Assembly: GCF_013403955.1 (NCBI RefSeq)
Contig: NZ_JABFDG010000001.1
Span: forward strand, 1,178,001-1,242,000
DNA: 64,000 nt
Origin: Winogradskyella vidalii
GTDB lineage: Bacteria > Bacteroidota > Bacteroidia > Flavobacteriales > Flavobacteriaceae
Direction of reading: 5' to 3'
This document shows positions 1 through 8,956 of this stretch, piece by piece; position 1 is the first letter of the stretch; every line of letters starts with the position of its first letter. Below the pieces are notes generated by a model that did not search any database, was not told the origin of the DNA, and saw only the letters and a program-made list of their open reading frames with translations. A program made the position numbers and the translations under genes.

Positions 1-294
1 GGTGCTGACACCAAAACTTATAAACTCAGGAAAGCGTTCATTTTTATGCAGAAACTGTTTTTCCATCTCATTATATATTGCCAATATTTTATTGGTGTAA
101 ATAAGAAATGATTTGCCTTCCGAAGTTAACTCAATGGCACTTCTTTTTCGGGTGAAAAATGTGGTATTATAGTCTTGTTCTAAATTCTTAATGGCTTTTG
201 AAACTGCTGGCTGTGAAATATATAATTGTTCGGCAGCTTTTGTGAAACTAAGGTGCTTAGTAACAATTTTAAAGAGGTGTAATTTAGCTTTCAT
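1..294 (-). CDS. LysR family transcriptional regulator (3' part missing)
   Basis: Only the first 98 codons lie in the window. The reading frame starts at an ATG at 294 and runs off the left edge. The visible part is the LysR winged helix-turn-helix DNA-binding domain: helix residues of the form LSFTKAAEQLYISQPAVSKA, followed by the wing with FFTRKRSAIELTSEG and the start of the linker helix. The effector-binding domain lies outside. LysR proteins usually control a divergent or nearby gene, but here the upstream neighbour is a co-directional T9SS protein 76 bp away, so the target is not evident. Family assignment is firm; the ligand and regulon are unknown. Confidence 0.9.
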   Translation of the reverse strand, partial: MKAKLHLFKIVTKHLSFTKAAEQLYISQPAVSKAIKNLEQDYNTTFFTRKRSAIELTSEGKSFLIYTNKILAIYNEMEKQFLHKNERFPEFISFGVST

Positions 295-370
295 AGACTG
301 GTTAACTACATTTATAAAATATAATTAAAAAATAATAGATTTTATTAGAACGATGTGTTTGTGTATGAAT

Positions 371-2782
371 TTAGAGTTTAATGATTTTTTTAATAATTGT
401 GTTGTAGTTTGTTGTGATATTTAAGAAATAAATACCTGCAGGAAAATTAAGCATACTATAAGTTTCTGAGGGTGAATATTGTTTTATTTGTCTTCCCTTA
501 ACGTCATACATGTCTACCGAAATGATATTTGTTTCACTTAAGCTTTCTATTATAAAATAGTTTGCTACAGGATTTGGATAAAGATTAATTTTAGAATGAT
601 TGAATTCACTTATACTTAAATTATTCTGAATAGTAGTGATTTCATCATTTGTAATTATTGGATAATTATAATCAAAATAAATACCAGCTATATTACTAAT
701 ACTTTCACCTACATCTAAAGTTGGTAAACTTTGAATTTTAAATAATATATAGCCATCATTGTGTGCATCATTAAACGGTAATTCTATGTTTTCAAACACA
801 AATTCTACTTCATCATCATTAAGTATTCTGGTATAAAAATCATGACTAGCACCTAAAGGGATTAATGACGAGATATCAAATTTTGTAATATCAATAAAAT
901 CTTTAACAACAACGTTTACTGCATTCGCTGTGCCTAAATTTTCAAAGCGTATTAAATAGTGAATAAATTGCCCAACTTGATCAGGTGTTATTGTTTTGCC
1001 TTCCAAGCAAGTTTTATCATTTGGGTCATATGAGTTTACAACGTCTTGTTTAAATTCTATAGTGTTGTCTGCTGGTGTCTCATCAGTAGCTGCTGAATTA
1101 ATAGTGGCTGTAAAATTTAAAATATCACCATCATTTAATGGGAAATTGGAATCTGTAGGCGTGTTTAATGTCATGGTATATAGGACATCTCTACTTTCAC
1201 ATGGCATTAAGTCTTGGAAGTCCCATTGTAAACTGCCTGTAGTTTGTAAATTGGCCATCGGACTTGTGTCTAAAACAGCCATATAATCAGCATTAAAAGT
1301 AAGGTCTATAGTTCCTGAAAGTGTTGTATTACCTTTGTTTTTAAATACGATTTTATAGGCTGTATCAAATCCAGGACGAGCGACTTCAAGAGGTAGAATA
1401 ACAATTTCTAAATCATTGTAAATACCATTTGGTGTAATGCAGAAATTTTGAGAGTACGGTGAGGTTTCTGATGGAAAATCTACAGTAATACTTGTCGGTG
1501 AAATATTGAAATAGTCAGGATTTTCAATTAGTGGACTAATAGTATGTGTACCAGCTTGAACGTTAATATTGTAGTTTCCTGTGTTATCAGATATTATGCT
1601 GCCACTAGTTGTACCATCAGTTATATTATATTTTAAGTTAGGAAATATAATATCTTCACTATCACAGCCATTGTTATTGCTGTCTAATTTTTGATAGCCA
1701 CTAACCGTATAAAATTCGCCACCAGGAACAAAAGAGCAATAAGAATTTACATTATAAAAACTATTATATGCACCGTGATAATTAGCTAATTGTTCTATTT
1801 CATCATCATCTGCGCAAATGTATTGTAGATTAGGGCAAAAAGCACCATTGTAATTGTTACCAGATCCAAATTCTGCCTGAGTTGGTACACCATTTTTTTC
1901 ATTTAAATAAATAAGTTCTGGATTGTCATTAAAATTGAAATATTCAATATGTTGGTTATTACTGATGTCTAAGCTTGTTAATTGATTATTCTGACAATTA
2001 AAACTTGTTAAATTTAAATTGTTGCTTACATCGATAGCTGTCAATTCATTATAACCACACCAAAATAAGGATAAGTTAATTAAATTACTTGTATCTAAAG
2101 TAGATAACTGATTGCTATTACATACCAGTTCTTCAAGCATTATGTTGTTACTGAGATCTAAGTCTGTAAATTGGTTGCCTGCACAAACTAAAAAGGTAAG
2201 GTTAGTATTGTTAGAAATATCGAGTGAACTGAGTAGATTACCGCTGCAACCTAATTCTATTAAATTACTATTATTGGTAATGTCTAATGTCGTTATTTCA
2301 TTAGTGCTACAATAAAGGTATTCAATATTAGGATTTGGTGTTAAATTTGAAATTTGATTAAATTGACAGTTTAAAGTTATTAAATTGTTATTAGCTGATA
2401 CATCAAGTTCAGTGAGTAAATTATTAGTAACGTAAAGCGTCTCTAGTTCTGGAAACACATCGGTGTCAATTGTTGTAATATCGTTATTTTCAATATTTAA
2501 GTATTTAAGATTTATAAAATATTGTAAGCCTTCTAGGTCACTTATTTTAATGTCATTACCTATGTTTCCGAGATATAAGCCTATAACTGCTTCGGCTTCT
2601 GAAATTTGAATTTCGCCATCACCATTGGTATCAACTTTAAATGAAAAGCCGCTACTACCATCATAATTGGCAATAAAGTCATTTACAACCATAGATTTAA
2701 AGCGATTGTCAGGAATGTTTACAGTTTGAGCTTGTAGACATAAAGTTGTTACTAATAAAAAGATAAGGTAAAATTGTTTCAT
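371..2782 (-). CDS. Secreted leucine-rich repeat protein with T9SS type A sorting domain
   Basis: 803-residue exported protein. Residues 1-19 are a signal peptide ending in LQAQ. Residues 51-62 (DTNGDGEIQISE) form an EF-hand-like calcium loop. Residues about 85-295 hold roughly ten 21-residue leucine-rich repeats of the form C-x2-N-x-L-x2-LD-x-SNN, many with a cysteine in the strand position. Residues about 355-720 contain a carboxypeptidase-like beta segment and a conserved Bacteroidota beta-sandwich of the DUF7619/DUF11 kind, including SYDPNDKTC and NYPIITND. The C-terminal 70 residues start with NLYPNPV and end in KKIIKL, the T9SS type A signal that anchors or releases the protein at the outer surface. 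Likely an adhesion or recognition surface protein; the ligand is unknown. Confidence 0.88.
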   Translation of the reverse strand: MKQFYLIFLLVTTLCLQAQTVNIPDNRFKSMVVNDFIANYDGSSGFSFKVDTNGDGEIQISEAEAVIGLYLGNIGNDIKISDLEGLQYFINLKYLNIENNDITTIDTDVFPELETLYVTNNLLTELDVSANNNLITLNCQFNQISNLTPNPNIEYLYCSTNEITTLDITNNSNLIELGCSGNLLSSLDISNNTNLTFLVCAGNQFTDLDLSNNIMLEELVCNSNQLSTLDTSNLINLSLFWCGYNELTAIDVSNNLNLTSFNCQNNQLTSLDISNNQHIEYFNFNDNPELIYLNEKNGVPTQAEFGSGNNYNGAFCPNLQYICADDDEIEQLANYHGAYNSFYNVNSYCSFVPGGEFYTVSGYQKLDSNNNGCDSEDIIFPNLKYNITDGTTSGSIISDNTGNYNINVQAGTHTISPLIENPDYFNISPTSITVDFPSETSPYSQNFCITPNGIYNDLEIVILPLEVARPGFDTAYKIVFKNKGNTTLSGTIDLTFNADYMAVLDTSPMANLQTTGSLQWDFQDLMPCESRDVLYTMTLNTPTDSNFPLNDGDILNFTATINSAATDETPADNTIEFKQDVVNSYDPNDKTCLEGKTITPDQVGQFIHYLIRFENLGTANAVNVVVKDFIDITKFDISSLIPLGASHDFYTRILNDDEVEFVFENIELPFNDAHNDGYILFKIQSLPTLDVGESISNIAGIYFDYNYPIITNDEITTIQNNLSISEFNHSKINLYPNPVANYFIIESLSETNIISVDMYDVKGRQIKQYSPSETYSMLNFPAGIYFLNITTNYNTIIKKIIKL

Positions 2783-3057
2783 GCGTTGTGCTTGCCTTTT
2801 GAAATAAATTAGTGCTGATTGGTAATTGAAAATAAAGATACTAATTATATCAAATTATGGTTAGATTAATGAAAATATGTTCATTAATTGAAACAAAGCC
2901 TATTAAGTTTTTAATAAATGTTGAAAACAACATAAACGACGTTATGTTTCCTTATGGAATTATCATAGTAACGTTTTGAAGTAATTGTCTAAATTTACGT
3001 AGTGTATTTAAAATTACAATTTGATTGTTGCAATAGGAAAGAAAGCTAAATATTTAA

Positions 3058-3486
3058 TTACGCTTTTATCATATCTCTATATTCTTCAAAAAAGGCTTCA
3101 AATAAGCTCATGTTTTCATTAAAGAATTCCATTACAACGCGCCAAGTGTTTTTGTTATGGATAGATACTTTTTGTTCTAATGGTAAATAGATGCGTGATA
3201 TTTCTTTACCGTTGTCTAAGAAGTATTCTTCTTCGTAAATCACATCAGGGAGGTAGTCACTTTTTAAAATATTTTTTAAAGCGGTAAGTTTTTCCCAACA
3301 ATTAATACGGTTTTCTAAATCGTCTTCTAGGTCTAAAGCGATTAATGCCGACTTTGTATCGAAATGAAACTTAAAAGACACACCCTTTATTTTGGTATTA
3401 TATAACAGCCACTTTCTTGGAAATGATTTTCCGAAGCTGGTCCAAAATTCTTGCTTAAGCTGTCTCGATTCTTCTTTTGAAAACAA
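3058..3486 (-). CDS. DUF4268 family protein
   Basis: 142-residue cytosolic protein. It matches the DUF4268 pattern seen in Flavobacteriia: an N-terminal EFWTSFGKSFPRKWLLYNTKI segment, a beta-rich middle and an acidic, aromatic C-terminus (FFEEYRDMI). DUF4268 domains occur alone or at the end of restriction-like nucleases, and this short stand-alone form has no nuclease motif. It is the last gene of an apparent three-gene unit with the ZIP transporter (26 bp upstream) and a methyltransferase. Function unknown. Confidence 0.75.
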   Translation of the reverse strand: MFSKEESRQLKQEFWTSFGKSFPRKWLLYNTKIKGVSFKFHFDTKSALIALDLEDDLENRINCWEKLTALKNILKSDYLPDVIYEEEYFLDNGKEISRIYLPLEQKVSIHNKNTWRVVMEFFNENMSLFEAFFEEYRDMIKA

Positions 3487-3511
3487 AATGTTCTGTTTTT
3501 TTAGTCAATAT

Positions 3512-4186
3512 TTATATAAAATAGGCAATTAAAATACCTAAACAAATCGCGAGGAGTTTAGATAAATTAAATTTATGACCCTCACCTGTTTCAAATAAAA
3601 TGGTGGTAGAAATGTGTAAAAATATACCGATTACAACAGCATTAATCACATCGACATAATCAGTCATAAGTGTAGAGTGATTAGAAATAAAGGTTCCTAA
3701 TGGCGTCATTGCCGCAAAAACAATTAAAAAGCTAATCATCTGCATTTTAGTGTAACTCGACTGTAATAAAAAGGTGGTGACTAATATAGCAATAGGAATT
3801 TTATGAATTAAAACGCCATAAACCATATCATTATGTTGGTGTATAGGGAAACCTTCTAAAAAACTATGAATACATAAGCTAATGAACAGTAGCCAAGGGA
3901 ATTCGTTGCCATTTTTATGGATGTGTACATGGCCATGCTCAGCACCTTTAGAAAAGAATTCTAAAATAATTTGAAGCAAAATACCGCACATAATGTACAG
4001 GCCCGTGAGTTTAGCATCAATATGATGATATACCTCTGGTAATAAATCAAATAGTGTTAATGCCAATAAAAAAGCACCACTAAATGATAAAAGTAATTTG
4101 GTGTAAATTGATTTTTGCTTTTTGGTTAACAGCGCAATAACAACACCGATAATAACGGCAAGCAATGGTAATATATAGCTATTCAT
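3512..4186 (-). CDS. ZIP family divalent metal transporter
   Basis: 224-residue inner-membrane protein with about eight hydrophobic helices. The two ZIP signature helices are clear: HSFLEGFPI in TM4 and HKIPIAI in TM5, whose histidines and glutamate form the binuclear metal site. A His-rich cytosolic loop (HGHVHIHKNGNE) precedes TM4, as usual for zinc or iron importers of this family. It starts 5 bp after the methyltransferase stop codon, so the two are probably co-transcribed. Family is firm; metal specificity cannot be read from sequence. Confidence 0.88.
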   Translation of the reverse strand: MNSYILPLLAVIIGVVIALLTKKQKSIYTKLLLSFSGAFLLALTLFDLLPEVYHHIDAKLTGLYIMCGILLQIILEFFSKGAEHGHVHIHKNGNEFPWLLFISLCIHSFLEGFPIHQHNDMVYGVLIHKIPIAILVTTFLLQSSYTKMQMISFLIVFAAMTPLGTFISNHSTLMTDYVDVINAVVIGIFLHISTTILFETGEGHKFNLSKLLAICLGILIAYFI

Positions 4187-4191
4187 GAGTA

Positions 4192-4926
4192 TTACTTAAA
4201 AATCATAATCATACGTTCTGAAGTTTCAGTGTGGTATTTGCGCAGTTTGTAATCGCCAAATACATCTAACAAATGTACGCCTGCTTTTTCAAAAAGATTT
4301 TCAAAATCTTGTAGCGTAAAGGCTTTTACACGTTCTTGAAATTCAAATTGTTGGCCATCAGCTTCAAAGCTTATGTCTTTGATAATATAGCCTTCATTAA
4401 CGTAGCGTTTTTGATGAAAATCAATCCCTTCAACAGTTTTAGTGTCCTTATCAACTAAATTTTTAATAACATGGTTACTGTTCATAAAATCAATAACACC
4501 AATACCATATTCGTTCAATTCTGCTTTAATCGCTTCAATAGTTTTAAGGTTACAGTTCTCATCTTCAAAATAACCAAAACTTGTAAATAGGTTAAAAACC
4601 GCATCAAAAGTGTTGGGATGATAAGGTTCTGTCATATCATGAACTTCAAACTTTAAAGACGGGTTTTCAAATTGTTTAGCGTGTTCAATACTGTGTTCCG
4701 ATAAATCTACACCTGTAACTTTATAGCCTAAAGAGTTTAAATACACAGAATGTCTCCCTTTTCCACAGGCTAAATCTAAAATTTCACCATGCTCGGGCAC
4801 ATTTAGATAATTAGTAAGATTATCCATAAACATTTGAGCTTCGGTATAATCTCTGTCTTTGTATAAAATGTGGTAGTAAGGCGTGTCAAACCATGAGGCA
4901 TACCATTGTTGGGTTGATTTTGTCAT
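4192..4926 (-). CDS. Class I SAM-dependent methyltransferase
   Basis: 244-residue soluble enzyme with a Rossmann-fold methyltransferase core. Motif I is ILDLACGKGRHSVYL (SAM glycine loop), followed by VTGVDLSEHSIEHAK with the ribose-binding acidic residue, and DAVFNLFTSFGYF as motif IV. It resembles small-molecule methyltransferases (Methyltransf_25/11) rather than RNA or DNA enzymes. First gene of the unit with the ZIP transporter and the DUF4268 protein. Substrate unknown. Confidence 0.85.
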   Translation of the reverse strand: MTKSTQQWYASWFDTPYYHILYKDRDYTEAQMFMDNLTNYLNVPEHGEILDLACGKGRHSVYLNSLGYKVTGVDLSEHSIEHAKQFENPSLKFEVHDMTEPYHPNTFDAVFNLFTSFGYFEDENCNLKTIEAIKAELNEYGIGVIDFMNSNHVIKNLVDKDTKTVEGIDFHQKRYVNEGYIIKDISFEADGQQFEFQERVKAFTLQDFENLFEKAGVHLLDVFGDYKLRKYHTETSERMIMIFK

Positions 4927-5098
4927 ATTTATCTCTTACGAAACTAAGCGTATTTTTTAATAAAACAATAGTCGATATAAAGATTACAAAGCTTCTGGAG
5001 CTCTCATATTTTAAAATAAAATAACCAGAATTTAGTACTTGAGTTTTGTAATCACACCAGCTATTAATGTTTTAGGATGTCATGCTACAAAAATACTG

Positions 5099-5106
5099 TA
5101 TTTTTG
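5099..5106 (+). promoter_or_regulatory. Promoter -7 element of the RNA methyltransferase gene
   Basis: TATTTTTG matches the Bacteroidota -7 consensus TAnnTTTG. It lies 20 bp before the ATG at 5127 and inside the 15-codon upstream extension of that frame, so it argues that translation starts at 5127 and not at 5082. No clear -33 TTTG is seen. Confidence 0.6.
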
Positions 5107-5126
5107 CATTTTATTTGACGGAACTT

Positions 5127-6284
5127 ATGGACAATAATTACAAGATGTTAGCCAAGACTTTATTTGGCTTTGAAGATATTTTAGCAAAAGAACTTACACA
5201 ACTCGGTGCCATGCAAGTGGAAAAAGGGGTTAGAAATGTAAGTTTTGTAGGAGATAAAGGCTTTATGTACAAGGCTAACCTTGGGATTAGAACAGCTATT
5301 AAAATTTTAAAACCTATTCATTCTTTTAGAGTCACGCGAGAAGAAGACCTTTACAAACAAGTAAAGAAGATGAAGTGGGAAGATTACCTAAAACCTACAG
5401 GTTCTTTAGCTGTTGATGCCACAGTACACAACAGCGTGTTTACGCATTCGCAATACACGGCTTTAAAAACGAAGGATGCTATTGTAGACCGTTTTAGAGA
5501 AAATGGTGGTGTGCGTCCTGATGTTGATTTGCGTTTCCCTGATTTAAAAATTAATGTGCATATTGACCGTCAACGCTGTACTATTTCTTTAGATACTTCA
5601 GGAGAATCCTTGCATAGACGAGGTTACAAAACCGCCACTAACATTGCGCCAATTAACGAAGTATTAGCAGCAGGTTTAATTATGATGAGCGGTTGGGATG
5701 GTCAAACCGATTTTATGGACCCTATGTGCGGTAGTGGAACGATGTTAGCGGAGGCTGCCATGATTGCTTGTAATATTCCGCCAAATTTAATGCGTAAGGA
5801 ATTTGCCTTTGAACGTTGGACGGATTGGGATGTAGATTTATTTGAGAAAATTGAAGAATCACTCTTAAAGAAAACTCGCGATTTCCATCATAAAATATTA
5901 GGCTATGATAAGTCGCCTTCTGCAGTGGCTAAGGCTAAAGAAAATATGAAAAATGCACATTTAGATGAATTTGTTCATATTCAGCATGAAGATTTCTTTA
6001 AAACCCAAAAATCAGGAAACGAAAGGCTTCATATGGTTTTTAATCCACCGTATGGTGAACGTTTAGAAAATTTGAATGTTGAAGAATTTTATGGCAATAT
6101 AGGTTCGACATTAAAGCATGGTTATCCCGGAACGCATGCGTGGTTAATTACCTCTAATCTTGAAGCGTTAAAATCGGTAGGCTTACGTCCATCTCGAAAA
6201 ATAAAAGTGTTTAATGCGAAGCTTGAAGCGCGATTGGTAAAGTACGAAATGTATGAAGGGAGCAGAAAAGCTAGTAAACAGTAA
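5127..6284 (+). CDS. THUMP-domain class I SAM-dependent RNA methyltransferase (RlmL N-terminal-like)
   Basis: 385-residue enzyme expected to methylate guanine N2 in 23S rRNA, as RlmL/YcbY does at G2445. The N-terminal THUMP and ferredoxin-like part begins MLAKTLFGFEDILAKEL. The catalytic part has FMDPMCGSGTMLAEAA (SAM motif I), GYDKSPSAVAKAKENMK, and the N2-guanine signature NPPYGERL at about residue 312. It lacks the RlmK half of the E. coli fusion, which is normal for Bacteroidota. The ATG at 5127 is chosen over one at 5082 because a promoter -7 element overlaps the extension and the family starts here. Confidence 0.9.
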   Translation: MDNNYKMLAKTLFGFEDILAKELTQLGAMQVEKGVRNVSFVGDKGFMYKANLGIRTAIKILKPIHSFRVTREEDLYKQVKKMKWEDYLKPTGSLAVDATVHNSVFTHSQYTALKTKDAIVDRFRENGGVRPDVDLRFPDLKINVHIDRQRCTISLDTSGESLHRRGYKTATNIAPINEVLAAGLIMMSGWDGQTDFMDPMCGSGTMLAEAAMIACNIPPNLMRKEFAFERWTDWDVDLFEKIEESLLKKTRDFHHKILGYDKSPSAVAKAKENMKNAHLDEFVHIQHEDFFKTQKSGNERLHMVFNPPYGERLENLNVEEFYGNIGSTLKHGYPGTHAWLITSNLEALKSVGLRPSRKIKVFNAKLEARLVKYEMYEGSRKASKQ

Positions 6285-6594
6285 GTATTAGGTTGGATTG
6301 TAGTCTCAGTTTTATTCTAAGTTAGCAGTCACAGTCTCAGTTTTCAGAAGTTTGAGTATTGGTGATTAGTATTGACTTTTATAAATGTTGTTTTTTTCTC
6401 AGAGAACTTCTGCGGCGCTTTGTGGACCTCAGTGTAATTTAGGTATTAGTGTGAGAATTCGTGATAGAAATTTTTATATTTTCTTCACGCGAAGTCGCAA
6501 AGGCGTAAAGTTTTATTTCGTTACGGTTATGTGCTGATTTGTGGAATTTGTATTTTTTTTGTCTCCGTGTAATTGAGAAACTTGTCTCTCTTTT
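6285..6594. repeat. Intergenic stretch with degenerate flavobacterial repeat sequences
   Basis: No gene is seen in these 310 bp. The left part (about 6300-6352) is a run of short words such as GCAGTCACAGTCTCAGTTTTCAG. The middle (6408-6440) reads like CTTCTGCGGCGCTTTGTGG, and 6486-6510 holds CACGCGAAGTCGCAAAGGCG followed by TAAAG. These words resemble low-complexity intergenic repeats built on CGCAAAG and CAGTCTCAGT that recur in many bacterial genomes; here they look decayed and single-copy. Confidence 0.4.
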
Positions 6595-7077
6595 TTATGA
6601 ATCTAAACCTAATTCTTCCAGTTGCATCGTGTAATCATATTGCAAATCTTCATGTAAAACCATAATCTTTTTCTTAATAGAGAGAATTTGACGCTCGTAA
6701 AGATTACTTAAAGTTGTATTTCTGTGAATCGAAGGTTTTAATTCATTCAAACGTTCACAAAAGTAGAGTAGGAGTTCTACCTCTGTTGTTTTCTTCAGAG
6801 AATAGCGACTGTACACTCTAATTTGTCTTAAAATCTTCCGAATCGTTTTCTTCATATAGAAGTAACTATCGGTATTTATACCTTCGAATAATTCATCTAA
6901 AGTTAATTTTACGCTAGCTATATAACCATCTTCATCGTGAGCTTCAAATAACAAATAGGTAAGTAGTGCTTTGTTTTCTTTTTTGAATTTCCCTAAGCGC
7001 AAACACAACTCTAAGAGTTCTTCTTGTGGTAAGTGTTTTAATTCTTTTTTTATGGTAACAATAGATTCAATCTTCAT
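6595..7077 (-). CDS. Conserved hypothetical protein
   Basis: 160-residue, highly charged and predicted all-helical cytosolic protein, beginning MKIESIVTIKKELKHLPQEEL and ending in LEELGLDS. No catalytic motif, signal peptide or membrane segment is visible. The pattern LLTYLLFEAHDEDGY and the repeated Leu/Lys helices suggest a helical-repeat or HEAT-like fold, but this is only an impression. It lies 58 bp downstream of the PPK2 pair on the same strand and may be co-transcribed with it. Function unknown. Confidence 0.7.
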   Translation of the reverse strand: MKIESIVTIKKELKHLPQEELLELCLRLGKFKKENKALLTYLLFEAHDEDGYIASVKLTLDELFEGINTDSYFYMKKTIRKILRQIRVYSRYSLKKTTEVELLLYFCERLNELKPSIHRNTTLSNLYERQILSIKKKIMVLHEDLQYDYTMQLEELGLDS

Positions 7078-7135
7078 GTCATAAAATTACTGCTAAAAAA
7101 ATAGAAGGCAAAAATGCGTTCTTATTATTTGTGGT

Positions 7136-7945
7136 TTAATCCGCTTTAAGTTTGCGTATAGACTTATGCTTAATGTTTTCTAAATCTTTAGTTTCGTAAG
7201 GAATCTTTTTTAAGATATATTCAAAAGCTGTAATTCTGGCATTTGTTTTACGGTTGGCTTTAATGATTTTCCAAGGTGCTGAAAGCTGCGTTTTTTCAAA
7301 CATCACTTCTTTATATTTGGTATAGTCATCCCAAAGTGATAAAGCGCGCTTATCCACGTCGCTATATTTCCATTTTTTTATTGGTGTACTAACTATATCC
7401 TTAAAACGCCGTTGTTGTTCATTTTTAGTAATAGAGAAATAAAGTTTAAGTAGATAAATACCCGAATCTTGTATCATTTTTTCAAACTCATTCACTTGTC
7501 CCATAAATGTTTCATATTGTTTTTGGGTACAAAATCCATTGACGGGTTCAACAACGGCTCTGTTATACCAGCTTCTATCAAAAAACACAATTTCTCCTTC
7601 GTTGGGGAGTTGATTAATATAACGCTGAAAATACCATTGTCCTACTTCGGTTTCATTAGGTTTTGGTAAAGCTACTACACGAATAGCACGAGGCGGTAAA
7701 TGCTGAATGATACGTCTTATGGCACCACCTTTTCCGGCAGCATCACGTCCTTCAAAAAGAATAATTACTTTTTTATTTTTTTTTGCTACCCATTGTTGAA
7801 GAATAAGCATCTCTTCTTGAAGTTTTTCGAGACGTTTTTCATATTTAATGGTATTGAGGGTTTTATCTATATTAAGGTTTTTTTGACGCAATAAGGCCTC
7901 AATCCCTTTTTTTGTATTTAGAAGATTTAAATTTTTTTCTGTCAT
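7136..7945 (-). CDS. ppk2: Polyphosphate kinase 2 family protein (second of tandem pair)
   Basis: 269-residue P-loop kinase that transfers phosphate between inorganic polyphosphate and nucleoside mono- or diphosphates. Walker A is GRDAAGKGGAIRR (about residues 65-77), Walker B is EIVFFDRSWYNRAVVEPV, and the lid region has QQRRFKD. The KWKYSDVDKRALSLWDDYTKYKE block is diagnostic for PPK2. The DAAGKGG loop and short length fit a single-domain PPK2. It starts 19 bp downstream of a second PPK2 gene, and the two differ clearly in sequence, so the duplication is old. Confidence 0.9.
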   Translation of the reverse strand: MTEKNLNLLNTKKGIEALLRQKNLNIDKTLNTIKYEKRLEKLQEEMLILQQWVAKKNKKVIILFEGRDAAGKGGAIRRIIQHLPPRAIRVVALPKPNETEVGQWYFQRYINQLPNEGEIVFFDRSWYNRAVVEPVNGFCTQKQYETFMGQVNEFEKMIQDSGIYLLKLYFSITKNEQQRRFKDIVSTPIKKWKYSDVDKRALSLWDDYTKYKEVMFEKTQLSAPWKIIKANRKTNARITAFEYILKKIPYETKDLENIKHKSIRKLKAD

Positions 7946-7964
7946 AATTAAGAGCGGGATTTTA

Positions 7965-8819
7965 TTATTTGTCTAACTGAACGGTGTTTCTAAAGTAGCG
8001 TTGCACAATATTAGGATCTGGTAATAAAGCTTTGCAATTGCTTCCTTTATTGTCATAATCAAATAAGCTTAAAACATATTTAATACTTTCTAAACGCGCT
8101 CGTTTTTTATCATTAGATTTTATAACCACCCAAGGACTAAAAGCATTATGAGTTCTTGAAAACATTTGGTTTTTATAGTTTGTAAATTCGTCCCAGAGCT
8201 CTTGGCCTTTTTCATCTACAGGGCTAAATTTCCATTTTTTGAGAGAACTTTTTAAACGCTTTTCAAATCGGCGTTGCTGCTCTTCTTTAGAGACAGAAAA
8301 CCAAAACTTAATAATTGTGGTATCCGACTCATAAAGCATATGTTCAAATTCGGGTACCTGAATCATAAAGCGCTTGTATTGTTCTTCTGTACAAAAACCC
8401 ATTACAGGTTCTACAACAGCTCTGTTGTACCAACTTCTATCAAAAAAAACAATTTCACCTGCATTTGGTATTTCTTTGATATAGCGATTAAAATACCACT
8501 GTTTTTTTTCTATTTCTGTAGGTTTGTTTAAGGCAACAATGCGCCTTGCTCTAGGGTTCAGATGTTCTGTAAAACGTTTAATTGTGCCTCCTTTTCCAGA
8601 AGCATCTCTACCTTCAAAAATGATAGCTATTTTTTTGTTTTCTTTTTGTACCCAACGTTGAAAATCTACAAGTTCTGCTTGTAAAGGCAGTAGTTCTTGT
8701 TCGTAATAGTACTTTTCTAGTGCAACTTGAAATGCGGGGGTTTCGTCTTTATGCTGTTTAATATAATTGACTAAATCGGCCTTTCTTTTAAAGGTCTTTA
8801 AAATCTCCTCTGTAAGCAT
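7965..8819 (-). CDS. ppk2: Polyphosphate kinase 2 family protein (first of tandem pair)
   Basis: 284-residue PPK2 enzyme using polyphosphate as donor or product. Walker A is GRDASGKGGTIKR and Walker B EIVFFDRSWYNRAVVEPVMG; the lid contains QQRRFEKRLKS and the C-terminal signature KWKFSPVDEKGQELWDEFTNYK. The ATG at 8819 (MLTEEILKTFKRK) fits the family. The frame is open to 8927, but that extension is an AT-rich run overlapping the terminator of the upstream gene, so it is rejected. With its neighbour it forms a tandem paralogue pair; substrates of the two may differ (for example GDP, ADP or NMPs). Confidence 0.9.
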   Translation of the reverse strand: MLTEEILKTFKRKADLVNYIKQHKDETPAFQVALEKYYYEQELLPLQAELVDFQRWVQKENKKIAIIFEGRDASGKGGTIKRFTEHLNPRARRIVALNKPTEIEKKQWYFNRYIKEIPNAGEIVFFDRSWYNRAVVEPVMGFCTEEQYKRFMIQVPEFEHMLYESDTTIIKFWFSVSKEEQQRRFEKRLKSSLKKWKFSPVDEKGQELWDEFTNYKNQMFSRTHNAFSPWVVIKSNDKKRARLESIKYVLSLFDYDNKGSNCKALLPDPNIVQRYFRNTVQLDK

Positions 8820-8897
8820 ATAATATTGGTTGTGATTGGTTGTAAAAATTATAAATATAGAAGTAAATATGTTATTCTTAAAAATATGCACAAAAAA

Positions 8898-8924
8898 ACC
8901 TTCCTTTAATTCAAAAAGGAAGGT
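8898..8924 (-). terminator. Intrinsic terminator after the E1 dehydrogenase gene
   Basis: Perfect 10-bp stem ACCTTCCTTT / AAAGGAAGGT with a 7-nt loop. Read on the minus strand it is followed by a run of T, 33 bp past the dehydrogenase stop codon. It separates that gene from the PPK2 pair. Confidence 0.85.
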
Positions 8925-8956
8925 CATTTTTATAATTATAAATTGTTTGAACTTGA

